Source: Paraescarpia echinospica
Lineage: Eukaryota; Annelida; Polychaeta; Sabellida; Siboglinidae
Direction: 5' to 3'
Length of the DNA stretch: 64,000 nt
NCBI GenBank assembly: GCA_020002185.1
Contig: CM034532.1
Coordinates: 47,825,962 to 47,889,961, forward strand
This document shows positions 47,658 through 61,160 of this stretch, one piece after another; position 1 is the stretch's first letter; each line of letters starts with the position of its first letter. The notes beneath the pieces are model-generated. The model saw only the letters and a list, made by a program, of their open reading frames with translations, had not been told where the DNA came from and did not search any database. The translations under genes were made by a program, and so were the position numbers.

Positions 47658-49298
47658 ATCTCTTTTCACGTAGTGATTTTTCTCTGACGCTCAACGGACT
47701 CTCACTTAAGAGACTTCATCGTACCAATGACACTTCCTTCTCGGCTTTACCTTTCCGGGTTATTCTCATGTACGTAAACAGTAGACATTCTTTACAAGGA
47801 ACACGATGGGACATGGTAAAACTGTTCCACGACGTTCGGGTGTTCCCAATACGATTATACCCATGGGTAAATTGGTCAACGCATGCTAGAAGGAGGATTT
47901 TAATGTTTGGCAGATGTTCCTTATACAATGCAGGTGTCGATATAAATATAATGAGCGTCCACTCTGGTATGTTTTGGTAGTATTCACTATGAAAATCCGA
48001 TAACAATTGCCTTTGATATATAATGGTCACAGGCGGTGGTTGAACGTCTGCGAATCCTGTATCCTACTTTGCACGACTGACAGAAGCACGGTACGTTCTA
48101 CTCAGAGGAACGAGACGGCCCTTGGGGCAAGTCTTGCACCCTCCTCCGTGGGCTGATGGTGTTGACAAGTTGAACTTGAAAATAGAATCACTGTTGACAG
48201 GTTGTATGTGTCTACAGGGGTGTGCGTTACTGGCAAGTTACGTACGCCAGTAATATGCAGTGAGTGTGTATTATAGTCGGTATCAGTCAAGGAGGCGACC
48301 TGTACAGTACATACATATTGTTATCCTTTCAGTTTATTGGGTTAGACGCGGCGAATACTATAGTAGCTCGGTTTGTTAACCAGTTAAGATTTGCCAGCAA
48401 GAAGTGCATTATGGACATAAATACAACCACATATACATATACTGTGTATCTGTGCTGTTTAAAAACGTCACGTTAGACAATCGCACAGTCGTTTTGCTTG
48501 GTGAACGGCATGCAGGCGGCACAATTACTGAATCGCAAACATGAACGAGAATAGCTGGAAAATGTAGATTGAAAACTGAACTGAAATTAAGAAAACCTGA
48601 CAAGCTTCGACTATTGCGAGATGTGACATGTCAAGACTGCATTTAATGTTTTTTTTTTAAAACTTTAAACGATATAGAATATAAAAAAAGTGCAAATTCG
48701 GAAAAGAGATGAAACTTGGAATTTTTACAAATTAGGGTTTTAGCGGGGAACGATCTGATGCCAACGTGTGAATACAAGTCCACGTAATCACGGAGCCAGT
48801 CACATTGCAGCTTAATCCGAACGCCCTCAAGTATGATAATTATTAAAGTAGATTCATTACAAAACATTAGCCCGCCACGAGACAGGTTCGCCCAGTCGGT
48901 TTAATCAGAAGAAAAAAAGAGAGACACGATGACATTGTTTCCGGTGCGGGGACAGATACTAATGCAGCGGTTTGGGAGGATCGTGTGCTCGCCGGCAATG
49001 ACGCCCGTTATGTCTTCGTCGTGAATACGCAATGAGGGTGCGTCACTTTGGTTTGTGTTGTGGGTTCTGTCAGAATCAATTATCCCAGAGTGCATACCAG
49101 GTGCGAGTACAAACGTTTGACGTGGTCATGATGGTGCTTCGGTTATATCGGTATATATTATTACCGGATAAGTTTCAAAGTTAGAAGTCTCGTTATATTG
49201 GTAACTGCCAAGTGTGTAGGTGGAAATCACCGAACACGACAACGAAGGGTGGAAGAAGTGTTAGCTGTGAGAAAGAAAACAAATTGAGATTTTAACTA

Positions 49299-49301
<3 letters not shown>
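47657..49301. other. Interval without recognised gene
   Basis: No supported feature. Confidence 0.35.
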
Positions 49302-49366
<65 letters not shown>

Positions 49367-49372
49367 CGAGAG
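49302..49372. repeat. (GA)n microsatellite
   Basis: About 29 pure GA units, then CGAGAGAGCGAGAG. Confidence 0.95.
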
Positions 49373-50927
49373 AAACATAAATGGAGGAGTGAGACTGGAT
49401 GACGAGGAGACAATGTGGTATGAAGACAGACGGACGGGAGAGAGAGATACCAATTTTGCACAACTTGGACGATTTAAGTTTATAACACTGTGTGTTAGTA
49501 AACACATTCCAGCAAACCGCAAAGGACGTAAATAGTAAACAGCATACATTCATAGGCAGTAGAGCACGCACACTTGAATCAAACCAACATCAACATTTAA
49601 CGACAACTAGTCTACGAACTTATATGCATCCACAGTAATGGGTTGCGTTCATTCAGCTGTGCAAACACATGCGTGGTTGTATAGAAACTGTAGAAGCTTA
49701 TGAACAAGATATATCTATCTTTGGCGCAGTTATTGCTGCGTAGCTGAAAAATTATAATTATGCAAAAACATAATATTACATTTCCATGGCTTGTGCCTTG
49801 GCCGAGAGAACAAAGGACTACGACAACTACTAATATACAGCGTAGAACAGAGGATACAAGGGACGGAAACTGTGGTCGGCATCTTGTTTAAATGTATTAA
49901 ACATGCATACCAATGGTCCTAAGAAGAATATAAGAACGAGGGAGGCAACAGCAACATTGTAATGTCTTCGATATTTTGTGTTAACGTCTCCCGTCCATCC
50001 GTCCGCCCACGTACACGCAGGAAGTACACACCGACGAAGACGCGAGTTTGACGAGACCTAACCACGACGACGGCATAACGAAGTGGGTGCGACTGTTTCA
50101 CGCAACAGCGATGTCGTTTTTGCCCGGTCAGGATGCTTTCGTCTCGACGTTCCATCAAGCTCTGATCGTCTCCTGCTTATTGCATTGTCTCTGGCTGTCT
50201 CCGCATCAAACACCCATCTCCACATAACTCAACGCCGCGTGGCTTCAAAGTGACAACCATAGAGTCGCGGAACGGTTGGTGGGCATAATTTCTTCTTTCT
50301 CGGCGGGTGATTAACGCCTGTGACATATGACACATTAACTAATAAATATTCGACCGTTTAGCGGATTATCTCACACCAAAATGCGTGGCTCGGTCAGTCA
50401 ACGTCTTCAGTTGACGGTAGAAGGGGCAGGTGTTGTCTGCTGTCACACTCAACATCATTTCCATATAAAACTGTTTTATAAAGGTCACATATTGTTCATA
50501 CGAAACAGTTAGTCCGAATATTAAACACTACATACCGACCAGAATCTTTACGAAATTAATCCGGAGTAACTCTGTTGTCTCTAAATACGTTCTTTCCGAA
50601 TTTATTTACAGTTATGACCTGTTCCAGTTGACAGCATTATCAGAGGTTCGTCTCCTCTCCCGTTCGGTACCAAGTTTCCCAAGACCCGCCCCATTTCCCA
50701 AAGGGAGTTGAGAAATTTATATACGGCGAACTATTCCCGCGGGATAATTGCGCCTCGGGGTGCTGGTATCACCGGCAGCTGCAATGGCTCCGGGCGACAG
50801 CAGAAGTTCGACTTGGGCCATCGTTGTTGTACCCACCAAACGCCGAAATGGCCCTTGTTTGTAACATGGGTGTGTAGCATACCACCTAAAGGGCACGCCA
50901 TATTTCTACCAAGTTTCTGGCTGCTCT

Positions 50928-50958
<31 letters not shown>

Positions 50959-52745
50959 CACTCAGTCTATCTATACTTTTCAATTATTCTCAGTAGTTAT
51001 CATTAAAACTTATCTACTTTCTTCTTTTCCATTTAATTAGTCCTATCGCCATATCATTAATCAACCCATATTTTTTTCTTTTTTTGTTCGCTGCGGCAAT
51101 GAAGCATTGCGTGCAATCTATATTTACTTGGATACAAGGGTATTTAGTCATGCTTTGGGGCTGCTAAGATTCAATCGGACACTACTACGCTGTAGGTATC
51201 GTCACGCGTACGTTACAACACCGACAACTGAATAAGACATTATAATCTTAACAAGGGTAATGATGCTTAGTATCTATCATTACATAATAAATACAGGTGC
51301 TACAAGAGACAACAATACACAGGAGTTGAACTACACAATGAAAGTAGCAGAGCGTTGAACCGATTTGCGATATGCCCCAGTTTACTGATCCGTATTAAAA
51401 GGGTAGGTACCTGCATTGGTTTATTGGAGGGAGGGGCAAGGGGGCATTGAACCATGGCCACCTTTGGAACTGTCCCTCCTTTTTCTGTGCTACTTGTTGC
51501 ACGATTGCACAACTATATTGTAGCACGGGAAACTGATATTAAATCTTATAATTGGCACCCCTTTTGCTTCATTGCGATACCCATCGGTGGCAATTCGGTC
51601 CTGGTTCTTGCTAGATGGGGTTCTGGCAGCGGTACGCTGTCATCGTGTCCTGGGCGATGTATAAATATAATTATCGTTTGCTCGTTTGAAATACATGAGC
51701 TCGTTTGAAACGCATGCTCTACTTACATGCGGCGGAATATATACCTATTCTAACTTTAACCGCACCGTAAGACTGTAGATTATACTTTAGACATATATAC
51801 CTGTTCTAATTGTAACCGCACCGTAAGACTGTAGATTATACTTTAGAAATTGTAGCCATAAATATCACCATAATGATATTATAATCTACCGCATTGGTAT
51901 TCTACCTGCACACCAATCTAACGTTATAATTCACGTCGGTGTATGTTGCAATGATGTTAATATGAAATACTTGCTCCCCAATTGCATTCAAACGTTATTA
52001 AAACTAACACAAATACGTCAGATAAGAAAAGAAAGGGGTAATTCCATCGCATAACCCCGGATGTTTATCTTTCCACCACGGTCCACGTATGGTTGACAAA
52101 GGAGCATATCATATATGGATTGTTCGCCACTCAAATATCGAGCGTTGTACAGTTTTATAACAAAGGTGTATAGGCGCCATCGATGTTGCAACTATAATCT
52201 CAGGATGCGTTTAAACCGCACCCATTTGCAAATTTGCAACACTGCGAAGTATAAAGAAGTTCAATCAAGCACGGTTAAGCGGTGAACTGAGCGGGGCGAG
52301 AGCTCGATAACAATCTGACACGATACGCATCAGACAAGGCCGAGTGCAAGTTTGACGGCTGTATGCCGAGCGCTCGAGGCGGCGTTTGATCGTCCCGTGA
52401 AGGGTATACTCTTTTCGGCCTGGTCGCGTATACGGCAGACGTACGAAGACGGAGAGCTAGGTTACGCTTTGATGGCGGAATGGTGCAGCAGTTTCCAGTT
52501 GTTATAATGTACTTGTGTGTATTACAAATACAGTGGCTTGATATGATTTTGGTTAAGTATGTACAAGGATATTGAATCATTGGGACCGTATCATCTTATA
52601 TTCTAAACAGCCCTACCCCCGGGCCAACGTATGAGCACGAATATTTTAAAGTGGTTTATACCGATATATGCCACCAGCTCAGTGAGCCTACGATACAATT
52701 TAGGGTCTCATCCGAAATGTAACTATTATTTATTTTGACTGCTCA
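49373..52745. other. Interval without recognised gene
   Basis: A tandem duplication of ~55 bp with TTCTAA(C/T)TTTAACCGCACCG-like wording sits at 51737-51850, and a C/TC run at 50929-50960. No gene recognised. Confidence 0.35.
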
Positions 52746-53640
52746 CTGCTGTGGATGGAAGCAAGTAAATTGAAGCTAAATACAGATAAAACTGATTTAA
52801 TTATTATTGGCACAAAACAACAACGAAACAAGGTTGTTAACTACTTTCCAGTTAAATTGCTTGGCAATGATACATCACCATCAGATACTTTTCATAATCT
52901 AGGTGTTATCTGTGACAGTGATTTCGGCTTTCACCAGAACATTTCTCAAGTATGTAAATCCTGTTTCTACCATATACGTGATTTCCGCCGAATTCGGCGT
53001 CATTTGTCTTTATCTACTGCTAAAACATTATCAGTATCTGTAATTAGCAGTCGCCTTGACTACTGCAACTCAATCTAAACGATATTGCAAAAAAGGACTT
53101 AGCTAAACTCCAACGTGTACAGAATTGTTTAGCACGTGTAGTACTAAAAGCACCTCGTTTCTCACCATCTCTGCCCCTACTTAGACAGTTGCATTGGCTT
53201 CCAGTTACATATCGAAAACAATTCAAATTAGTCACTATCACATATCGTACACTTTCTACGCAACACCAATCCTATTTGTTTAGTCTCCTTCGTTTTCCCA
53301 ATATCCCCAGGAATCTCAGATCATCTATTTCACAACGACTTTTTGTTCCGAAAACCAAGCTTAATATCGGCAAACGTGCTTTTTCTGTAGCTGCACCCAA
53401 AATCTGGAATCAACTCCCTATCGCTTTAATATTATCTGAGACTATAAATACCTTTCGTACAATACTGAATATTTATTTATTTTCCTAACCTTCGGCGGTC
53501 CCTTGCTCTAGTGACGACTCTTGCTTGGCCCTGTTAAGGATGTTGCCCAATGATTATTGTATGTTGCGCCTCTGAGCTCAGATTCCTAGGGATTTAGGCG
53601 CTATAAAAGTTTGCCAGTATTATTATTATTATTATTTTGT
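52746..53640 (+). mobile_element. L2/CR1-like LINE, 5'-truncated, third and best-preserved copy
   Basis: The coding part starts within the reverse-transcriptase thumb: WMEASKLKLNTDKTDLIIIG (52753 on), then LGVICDSDFGFHQNISQVCK, SVISSRLDYCNSI. After a 1-base loss near 53078 it continues LQRVQNCLARVVLKAPR, LLRQLHWLPVTYR, RAFSVAAPKIWNQLP and INTFRTILNIYLFS, with the stop at 53486-53488. The 3' UTR contains GCGCCTCTGAGCTCAGATTC and GATTTAGGCGCTATAAAAG and ends in (TTA)n at 53617-53637. One frameshift makes it inactive. This tail is shared with the copies at 8.8-9.4 and 22.2-22.5 kb. Confidence 0.85.
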
Positions 53641-55184
53641 TTCTCGTGTATATCATATATGAATCGGCCAGTTGTGTCCAATGTATGAAACGACGGTATG
53701 GGTGAGCGACCTAGGTTTGAAACCAAATACTTCCTGGTGCACCTTTTTAGAATATTGCCGAGAAGCTGCAGTGCGGTTGCACTTAGGGCGAGACAGGTGG
53801 ATGAGGTAGAAGGTAGACTGAAGGATAATAGACGAGGGTGGTAGAAGAATAAGACATTAAAAGGGAGAGATGTTGTGAACAGAGAACTCGCAAGGGCAAG
53901 GATGAATAGTAGTAATACTAATTTGAAGAAGAACACGAACAAGAAGAATACGAAGGACGGGAACATGGCTGCTGTAATGTGTTTGGCCTCGTGTTCTCGA
54001 CCACCCTTCAAAAACACTGTATGGTCATCGAGGTGTTGTTCACAGGAGGTCTAGGGACACGGTGGTCAAGAACAGGCACAATGTCCAGTGGTCTCCACTG
54101 TCCGACCCAGATGTTTACTATTATACAGCGCTACATATTGCAATACAATAGTATCTGCATTTACACAAACAGATTACATATCAAACAACCGCATAGTACC
54201 ATAGCGGCAGCCTAATTGGCTTTGTACATGTGACAGATTTCTAGATACATTTCTACCTAATGTGATATTGATCTGTTGACCAAGTCTACGGAGCATGATA
54301 TTAATCTAATGTTCATTTCAACGAAAATCATATTAATCCAATGTCCAATCGTATTAGTAGTAAGAACTGTTTTAACCCAAGCCTACATTTTTACGTATAT
54401 AACTGTCTGAATTTACCAGTATTGGTATGGGCTATACGTCTATGCCTTTACGTTTCGCTGGGTCCGTAAATGTGAGTATATTTCATAGTCCTAAAAAGAG
54501 GAACAAAGTAATTTGTCAAAGCCATTGGAGGCAATCACAAAAGTTGTGCTAGACTACGAAAACATTAACAATTACCATTATTATGAAGTTGCACGTAAAC
54601 GCGATCACTTGACGATTCAAAATTATTTAAATCGATTTAATAAAACTAATTTACGTTTAATTTCCCTGTTGTTAGCATTCTAATATGTGCTCGCGTATCG
54701 GGAATATTAGATTTGGCCACTATGTAAATATTACTGACTATTATTCTCAGTCATTAACATATACCTTTCATTGTAGTGCACTTGACAATACTCTCTACCT
54801 TGCAATAGGTGACAAACCAGCGCTCTTATTGTTCCACTTTGTATGATAATGGGCTTGAAATACGGATGAAATAAACATTAGACAATTGTTCTGTTTTTAT
54901 CGTGTCGTGTCTTTTTGTCCCGTGTCTTCAGTAAGATACCAGAAGTAGGTCAGGCGTTTTTGCGCATGTCTGCAATGGTATCGTCTAGTGGACAAGAAGG
55001 CCTTGAACTTGACGAGAATCCAACTTTTTATCTATCAATTTTTCATATGTGACCCGCCCTTCTCATATGGTTGTCAATTGTGTACGTTACCGTTGCTATA
55101 GTAGTTACACAAGCATTTATAGTCATCTATCATGTGAGAATGAATACTTTCTTTTCTTTTTTCCGTATTTTTTAGTGTAATACA
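53641..55184. other. Interval without recognised gene
   Basis: A 138-codon minus-strand frame (53601-54017) is an AAGAAG-rich low-complexity artefact overlapping the LINE tail. Nothing else recognised. Confidence 0.35.
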
Positions 55185-55185
55185 T

Positions 55186-55281
55186 GTATATATATATATA
55201 CATATATATATATATTATACCTCCTCTTTCAAAATCACAGCTACATAGACACACTAGAAAAATACGGAAGAGAGCAATATA

Positions 55282-55353
<72 letters not shown>

Positions 55354-55500
55354 TGGTGTGTGGTGTGTGTGGTGTGTGTGGTGTGTGGCTGTGTGCGTGT
55401 GTGTTGTCACTGTTGTGTGTGCGTGCGTGCGTGCGTGCGTGTGTGTGTGTTATTTATCATATCATATATATATATATATATGTAATATATACATATGTAT
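55186..55500. repeat. Microsatellite cluster (AT), (GT), (GCGT), (AT)
   Basis: (TA)n at 55186-55216, long (TG)n with GTGTGG variants at 55285-55395, (GCGT)n at 55418-55450, and (AT)n at 55465-55482. Confidence 0.95.
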
Positions 55501-55867
55501 ATGATTTATATTTTTATGTCATATTTATACACACTGTCATTATGATAGCATTCCACGGTATATGTGTGGTGTTGAACATTTAATTAACTATTAACTTTCA
55601 AGCCACCAGAATACAAAACATTCCCGGGGTCGTGAAACGCTACTGACCACAACCATTCGTCCAGGACACTTTTAGTTGCATGTCTACCATCGGGATATTC
55701 CACTGGTTATATTCTGGTGGTAGATGTTTGTGTCGTGCTAAGGTTTCTAGATGCCCTTGAAGAGTTAACATATGGAAAGTGATTTGAGACTCACGACGGG
55801 AGAAACATTTTGTTCTGCTCAGGCTACGCCAGGAAGTCTTTACGGATGTATATTTTTACACGGGCAG

Positions 55868-55875
55868 TGACGTCA
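55868..55875. promoter_or_regulatory. Perfect CRE motif TGACGTCA
   Basis: Palindromic CREB/ATF site within GCAGTGACGTCACTCAA. No TATA box or exon nearby; function unproven. Confidence 0.3.
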
Positions 55876-56099
55876 CTCAAACGCGAACTGCGAAACGTAG
55901 TACAGTGTAGTTGGTTATTTCTTCTGGCAGCTCCAACGCAAAACCAAGCATGTGTGACCAGATTGTTATCGCTTGTGCAATTAAAACACTCCACTGAACC
56001 ATACACTTCCTGTTAGAATCATTCACGTGAGCTCCTCCTGGATCACGCAACATTAGGGCGCCCTGCACAGTTTCTTCCTACCTTCCTGACGTCGCAGCG

Positions 56100-56560
56100 T
56101 CGACGTGTTAGACGGGGTATCACCCGCCGCCATCGGAAATGTTATCTCGCGCACCTGTCTGCCGGCGTAAGTAAGTGAAACCGAGTTTTCGCGCAGGCTC
56201 GGACCCCCGCATTGTGTAGCCGTCACATTTTGGGTGCCGGGGCGTGTCGGCGAACATCAAAAGGCGCTGGTCCGGGGGCGGTCGCGTGTCGCTGCCGGTG
56301 ACGCCAGGCGACGCTCTATCGCCAATTATCAGCCGCTGATCGGTGGGTGCTGTGAACCCGTTCACCCGGAGACAAGGGCCCGGGTCTGTATCGTAGCCGG
56401 CCGGCTTCGGCAGATTCGCAATGAATCGGCGAGGGCCGGCGACGGAAGACGAGGTCGACGACGCGCCGGCGACGGCCGTTGCAACCAGGGCACTTCAAAG
56501 ACGGGTCTGTGCCGACGCGCTTCGACGATAAGAGGCAACGTTGCTTCGTGATTCAATTAT
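56100..56560. other. CpG-rich island-like stretch
   Basis: Dense in CpG (for example GGGCGGTCGCGTGTCGCTGC near 56275 and GACGACGCGCCGGCGACGGC near 56456), unlike the AT-rich surroundings. Overlapping frames of up to 105 codons occur on both strands. A promoter is possible but no exon is identified. Confidence 0.3.
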
Positions 56561-57052
56561 GGCCCACCTGACGGACTGCTCGGGACACACGCGGAACGCT
56601 GCGTGCGCAACTCGTGGAAGAATACCTACTAGTCCCCCATTGCATCGCGTTGTTTTAAAGGACGTGATACATATTCTATTGGGCGCTGCTGAGATGCGAT
56701 TTCTAGTTAACAGAGGTCTACTACTGTCACATAATATCACACAATATTAAAGCATATCAAGCGTTACATTTTTCATTGGTGAGATTTACTGTATTGATCA
56801 TATTTTCACTATTCTGTAGTGTAGAAAATGTATTCTATATCTCGGCACCATAGATTTTACCACCCACCCACATGTTGCTATAGAACCATGTGGAGAGTTA
56901 GCTATATTAGACTACGACATTGCAGTGGCAGGTTTATAAGACGGTTTTACCTATAAGCATTCCCTACACTGCGCCTCTTATGCGTTCGACCGGTAAGCAT
57001 CTCCGGGCATAGGGAACACGAACCGGCGGGTTAGGTATACATGTACATACTA

Positions 57053-57233
57053 CCATTCTGGATATTATTTATACCATATGTGCACAGTGGCAATCCATTT
57101 GAGTTAATACATTGGATTGCCCATTACCAACCTAACCAATAGTTGGTGTAAATTAAATACAGACAGAGAGAGGGCTGCATGAACATATTCATAACACAGA
57201 TACACCGGGGATTAGGGGGGTACCGAGTGGAGC
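57053..57233 (+). repeat. Direct repeat, copy 1
   Basis: Shares ATACCATATGTGCACAGTGG, TTGGATTGCCCATTACCAAC, CCAATAGTTGGTG and ACATATTCATAACACAGATA with 57930-58105, at about 85-90% by eye. Confidence 0.85.
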
Positions 57234-57929
57234 AGCACACGACATTAATGTTTTGGCCTTCGGGATGAAAATAATTTTTGTGCAGCAGTAGAGCGAGCAC
57301 CTTGCGAATAAGCTAGGTGGTAAAACAACCTGTTCCCCCCTCCAATCATGCACACCCCTTTGAATCGCCTCAGCGCTTAATAAGCTGGCCCGAAACATAA
57401 ATTCAGCCCGCTGTCTGCTACGCGGCATCCTATTGGTCAGCAGCGCGCACGCGGGAACATTATTTGCAGGATGAGCGGAGACTCGGGTTCTCGTTCACTT
57501 CGATTCGCCTTACATCCTGAACGGTTAATTTTACTCAACAATGTTGATTCCCACCCTCCCACCCGTTGTATCTGTTCTATAAGTACTGTCTGTTATGTGG
57601 TTCCACATTACCATATAGAATGTAAGATGACTAGATACAGATGGTACATGAATGTTTTATATATCAAACTTTAATTACTTTAGCTAGTACTACAGAAGGT
57701 GTTCAGTCTGCACACCGGTTATCTTTTTCTCTTGTGTTTTATATACGGTGAACCTATGACAGTCGATATGCTGTAATTAGATATCACAGCAATTCAAGTT
57801 TTTTTTGGTCAATGACTAACTAAATTGAAGAATTATTATTATTATATATGAAATTTAATTTTAGTACATAACATGTGTGGTACATCAGTCAGTAATCGGT
57901 ATGTACCTGGCATTGCACAGGATGAGGCG

Positions 57930-58105
57930 ACTATTCTATATACCATATGTGCACGGTGGTAATCCCTGTGAGTTAATAAATTGGATTGCCCATTACTAAC
58001 CTATCCAATAGTTGGTGAAAATTAAATACAAACAGAGAACGGGCTGAATGAACATATTCATAACACAGATACACCTGGGGCTAGGGAGGTACCGAGTCTC
58101 CCGAA
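57930..58105 (+). repeat. Direct repeat, copy 2
   Basis: Second copy of the ~175-bp unit at 57053, about 880 bp downstream in the same orientation. The unit encloses a near-palindrome CCAATAGTTGG. The intervening DNA has no LTR-retrotransposon genes. Confidence 0.85.
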
Positions 58106-59549
58106 AGACACATGCAATGTCGGATTAATACAATTTGCCGTGTTTCAAAACGGCTGGACGTGCATTCAAACCCCGTTCCTCTCGATAAGCAGACCGGTGC
58201 ACGAATAGTAAGACCACTGTGCCACTCGTTACCCGGAGTATCAACAACACTGCTGCTCTACATCTGTCTGGCATGTAGAGAAGACACTCCACTACACGAT
58301 ATACCCCCTCTTCCCTGTTCAGCCCTACCACAACAACACCTGCCCGAAGTGCTCCGGAGCAGGCTTGCACGCTTCGGGGTTGGAACATTTTTAAGGAATG
58401 CTCCTCGCTTGTGGAACACGCTACCAGTTGCCACTGGGTGCCTTGGATGACGTGAACAAAAATGAAGCACTATTCACTTCGTACACACAACATAACACTT
58501 CTGACTATCATGCCATACAGCAAATTGACTACTTCGCTCCAAAACAAAGCCGCTGTTGTCAACAGTCAAACGACGCAAGCTCTCCTGGTTTGGTCCCATT
58601 ATCCTCCGTTGTCGTGCTTACATTTATCCCGGCATTAAATAATATCCGGGTGACGTTTCTGCGCGTGCGTGTATCTATGGGAATATATTTAGCACCAGCT
58701 ACGACTGTCGCGCTTTCATTTATTCGGACATTATGTATGTTTATATATTTATATATAATTATGTTTATATATATATACATAACTTATAAAATGTTTGCTT
58801 CCCACAGACATAAACACTTTTTGTTGTAAAACAGTTTCCGCTCCACGCACACGTCACGTGACTTACTCTTATATTTGGTCACAAATCTGAAACAGCAAAT
58901 AACAATTATGTACTCTAACTATAAGGCTCGTGTTACGACAACAATCGAAACATACTTAACTACTGGATATTATTTATCACTACCTGATCTACTGGTGCCA
59001 AATATTATGCCTTACATATGCACATAAACATCACCCGGATACAATTTAACGCCCGGATAAATGTAAGCGCGACATCGCAACACCATCTCAAAACAATCAT
59101 GCAAGACACCCTACAGGGCAAGAGAAGAAGAGGCGCCGGAAATAAAACTGGCTGGATAACTTCATGGCGTATCCGTACCGAACATACTGCGTTCCGCAGA
59201 AGAAGGTTGTCTTAGTCTGACAGTGGGCATGGCACCCCAGCAAGGCGGCAAACGTCCCGCCCCCGGTCAGAGGATGAAGTTAAGTGCACTGGACATTTTC
59301 CGCATTGAGGAACGAGTTGTAGATTCACCAGTACCTGGCAAATTGGTGACGTTTTATAAATCATGTTTTATAAATCATATTTATCTAATGATCTTTCATC
59401 ATCCATTTTATTAAAGTTGTAGTTACGATATCAACGTTTTATTATTGTCCTAATTTAAATATGTTCATACACTTTTCTCATGCCACATTAATTAATTAAT
59501 TATATATATATACACACCACCTAATTATATAGTTTGCATGGCGTATAAG

Positions 59550-59580
<31 letters not shown>

Positions 59581-60886
59581 TACATTATATTATAATTATT
59601 ATTGAATTAGACATCGTGCTTGTGACCCATTGACAATCCTTACCTTAGACAGGTTACCACGTTTATCCTTCTAGTTGTTCTCTGTCGCTCTATCGCTATA
59701 TATCTCTGTCGCTCTCTCGCTCTCTCGGTAGATTGCATTTTTCCGAAACGAGCCTGAAATAAGTCAAATAAAACAAACAAACTGAAAAGGGACCATTACA
59801 TTTAATGTATAATACATTAGACCGAACAATTTACACTTCAAAATCAGTCACGTGACTGTATCAAAATTGAGTGCTATCCGATATAATGTCAATATTATAT
59901 TTTATTCATGAATTTCACACAAGATCGTTAATAGGTGTTGGAAATAAAAAAATCGTAGCTTCAACTTTTCAATGATACAAAATGACCACCAAAAGCAAAT
60001 ATTTATTTTAGTGTACCCATATCTAATTATAGTCATGTTGTCTCATGAGGTTTCATAGCGGACGAAACAGCCGGAAGTTTGATTTCTGTTTTATATACGG
60101 GCCATTAAACCCGTAGGGCGTGCCTCGACTCTATGTCACACCCAACGGCTATGTGCAACATAGATAACATTGTTGAACGGTTGTCTTCATTATAATGCTA
60201 AAGTGGCCACTAGCTTGCGTATGGACAATTATGGATACAGCTATAGTTGAGTGAGGCCACATTACACGTTGCGAAACGCTATTTAAAAGCCTGATGGTAT
60301 GATTAGATTTTCGTTTGAGCTAACACACAAATAATCTTCGTATCTCTGCCATTTAGCACATTCAATTATCCTCATAATGTAGAAAATTTAGATTACAATG
60401 TGTTGAAATCAGTGACGAGATAGCGACAAGATAATATCGTGCTTATTAGTTCAGACGTTCAACCGGCACGTTCGTGTAGAGACGAGCATAGTGTGTTTTC
60501 ATTGTAATTGCGTATACGTATGCATTAACCAAACAGTGTTTACTATAGATAACGATATCGGCACTTAATGAGTTCAGAGAAGGCAAAAACACGGAACGCG
60601 TTTCTTTTCGAACACGAGGCGATATTATATGTTTTGAAGATCGATCAAGGTAGCCGGACAGTCACGCGAACGTTGGTGGGGTACAAGAAGCACGTACAAA
60701 ATGTATGTGCTTACGCAAAACTTACAATCGTTTGTTGTGTTCGTTCCAGAAGACGGATGTGAAAGGCGACACAGCTAATTGGGTGATCTTTTGATCTTCT
60801 AGTACACGGAGCGAACTGTTTATATCGCTGACAGGAACACGTAACTATTTCAGACATATGAATGAACGAAAGAAGTCACGAATGTA
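58106..60886. other. Interval without recognised gene
   Basis: The frame at 58112-58450 ends with FLRNAPRLWNTLPVATG, which weakly recalls the APRLWN(S/Q)LP signature near the end of LINE proteins, perhaps a remnant. TA microsatellites lie at 59492-59510 and 59552-59590. No host gene recognised. Confidence 0.35.
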
Positions 60887-61160
60887 GAGTAGGGTGGGGC
60901 ATAGCGCCCAGGGTAACACATATCGTCATAACGGTTGGCTCCATTTAATGCAATATACCTACAAATATCTACAATATGTCGGTAACTATATTGAGTAAAT
61001 GTCGTGCAAATCTGACATGATTCGAACAATATGTTTTTGTAGTGTGATTAATTACGTGCATGCACCCGATTTGGGCGCTTTGCCCCGTAGTGGAATTGCA
61101 TGTATTTTTTATCAGTAGGCTACAAAATGATTATCTAATAACAAGAATACAAAACTTTAT

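Noticed and set aside
50700..50880. rRNA-like GC-rich block
   Set aside because: A few short words resemble rRNA by eye, but no conserved rRNA segment could be confirmed.
53601..54017. 138-codon Phe/Leu-rich minus-strand frame
   Set aside because: Low-complexity AAGAAG-type DNA antisense and overlapping a LINE tail.
55284..55583. Cys-Val repeat frames
   Set aside because: Translation of (GT)n.
57053..58105. LTR retrotransposon
   Set aside because: The direct repeats lack TG...CA ends that I can verify, there is no primer-binding site evident and no gag/pol frames between them.
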